Source of the DNA: Chloroflexota bacterium
GTDB taxonomy: Bacteria; Chloroflexota; Anaerolineae; Anaerolineales; UBA4823
Direction of reading: 5' to 3'
Assembly: GCA_020349245.1 (NCBI GenBank)
Contig: CP070764.1
Coordinates: 903,257-967,256 of the forward strand
Length of the DNA stretch: 64,000 nt
Shown: positions 63,455 through 64,000 of the stretch, in pieces
How the letters are laid out: the number at the start of each line of letters is the position of its first letter
Numbering within the stretch: position 1 is the stretch's first letter
Program-made: the position numbers and the translations under genes
The notes under the pieces: generated by a model
What the model saw: the letters and a program-made list of their open reading frames with translations, nothing else
Databases searched by the model: none
What the model was told of the DNA's origin: nothing

Positions 63455-63649
63455 ATGGGGCAATTCTTTTTTGAAAACGGTCATTTATTTATTCTTGGTC
63501 AGCCCATGGGTAACGTCGATTTTCGAAAAATAATGGATATTAAAGGCATTCTACTGGCAAATCTCAGCATGGGGAGATTGGAGGTTGAAAACAACCAACT
63601 CGTTGGTTCATTCATAGTTGGGTATATCCAAAATGCAACAAAATCTTGA
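63455..63649 (+). CDS. Possible small protein
   Basis: 64 residues from the ATG at 63455; the frame is open 21 codons further upstream. MGQFFFENGHLFILGQPMGN has a strand-like pattern and later IVGYIQNATKS. No ribosome binding site, no family. It may be a real orphan or chance. Confidence 0.3.
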   Translation: MGQFFFENGHLFILGQPMGNVDFRKIMDIKGILLANLSMGRLEVENNQLVGSFIVGYIQNATKS

Positions 63650-64000
63650 AAAGTCAAAATACTCTCTATTAGGTAAAACTTCCATCATGAACAAATTCAC
63701 TGGAGATGGATGACCCTGTCGATTTATGGTGGTTCTACAAATCCAATAACAGGATTCACATCTTTGACAGATTGGGATGATACGGATAAAAGTCTTCTAT
63801 CCTGAGGGCCGCAGATGCATGGTAGTCGTGATATTTGATGATCGTAGGCTTCCGCCACCCAATACTGAAAGTGATATAGTATCCATGTAACCCCTTGAAG
63901 GGGTATGGTTTTGTCCATTTTTTTCATCACTTCCAGGTATTGGTACTGGGATTGCAATGGATTGCAGTTTAATTGCAACTAAGTTTGAAGAAGGATAGGC
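63650..64000. other. Window end without a supported gene
   Basis: No convincing gene. A short open frame on - (63724-63978) has no ribosome binding site and no recognisable pattern. A small hairpin (CCCCTTGAAGGGG near 63892) is present. Confidence 0.45.

Noticed and set aside
63724-63978. 84-codon - strand open frame near the window end
   Set aside because: It has no ribosome binding site or recognisable pattern, and the region is A/T-rich.

Overview
The window reads as a chromosomal stretch of an anaerobic or facultatively anaerobic member of the Chloroflexota, most likely class Anaerolineae. The basis is indirect: a homodimeric pyruvate:ferredoxin oxidoreductase, lipoproteins and surface proteins with Thr/Pro-rich linkers, an NBR1-Ig-like lipoprotein, an LPXTG-type surface protein, and several compact operons of proteins that I know only as uncharacterised or not at all. 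Base composition looks even throughout. I see no insertion sequence, prophage, CRISPR array or rRNA, and only one tRNA gene.

Layout. 1-7 kb: a DUF4349 lipoprotein and rsmG on +, then recF, def and a cyclic-nucleotide-binding/PH-like membrane protein on -, then a phosphohexomutase on +. 7-14.4 kb: an eight-gene, tightly packed - strand operon around a MutL/GlmL-type ASKHA protein, with four membrane proteins, a zinc-ribbon membrane protein, a barrel-sandwich/KOW-like protein and an LPXTG protein. This is the strongest candidate for an undescribed system. 14.5-19.5 kb: nifJ and a dihydroorotate-dehydrogenase-like gene behind an upstream region rich in inverted repeats. 19.5-20.2 kb: rpsU-infA on - behind a consensus promoter and an attenuator-like leader hairpin. 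20-24 kb: small orphan genes and a cystathionine synthase/lyase. 24-32.6 kb: a heterodimeric ABC exporter, a PD40 propeller protein, an M23 peptidase lipoprotein, recA with an SOS-type promoter, and an NBR1-Ig lipoprotein. 33-36 kb: acyl-CoA ligase, small zinc-ribbon membrane protein, acyl-CoA dehydrogenase.

36.3-45.9 kb is almost all - strand: tpx-hsp20-lon-response regulator-PHP/AlbA_2 fusion-GNAT-mog-lepB, preceded by tRNA-Arg(UCU) and by two orphan proteins that share a winged-helix-like motif. 46-56 kb: a DUF2007 protein, a LysM/M23 peptidase, a second stand-alone response regulator, efp with a Cys-rich orphan and a HAD-DinB fusion, fabF-fabH, ftsH and ygfZ. 56-64 kb: a cyclase-family hydrolase, an operon of epimerase, GNAT and a menC/N-succinylamino-acid-racemase-like enolase, a lipoprotein, and a secreted protein built of three repeats.

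Together these are housekeeping (translation, proteostasis, DNA repair, fatty-acid synthesis), fermentative pyruvate metabolism and cell-envelope functions. Non-ATG starts are fairly common, stop/start overlaps (ATGA, TAATG, TGATG) are frequent, and two genes have a -10 hexamer so close to the start codon that their mRNAs may be leaderless.
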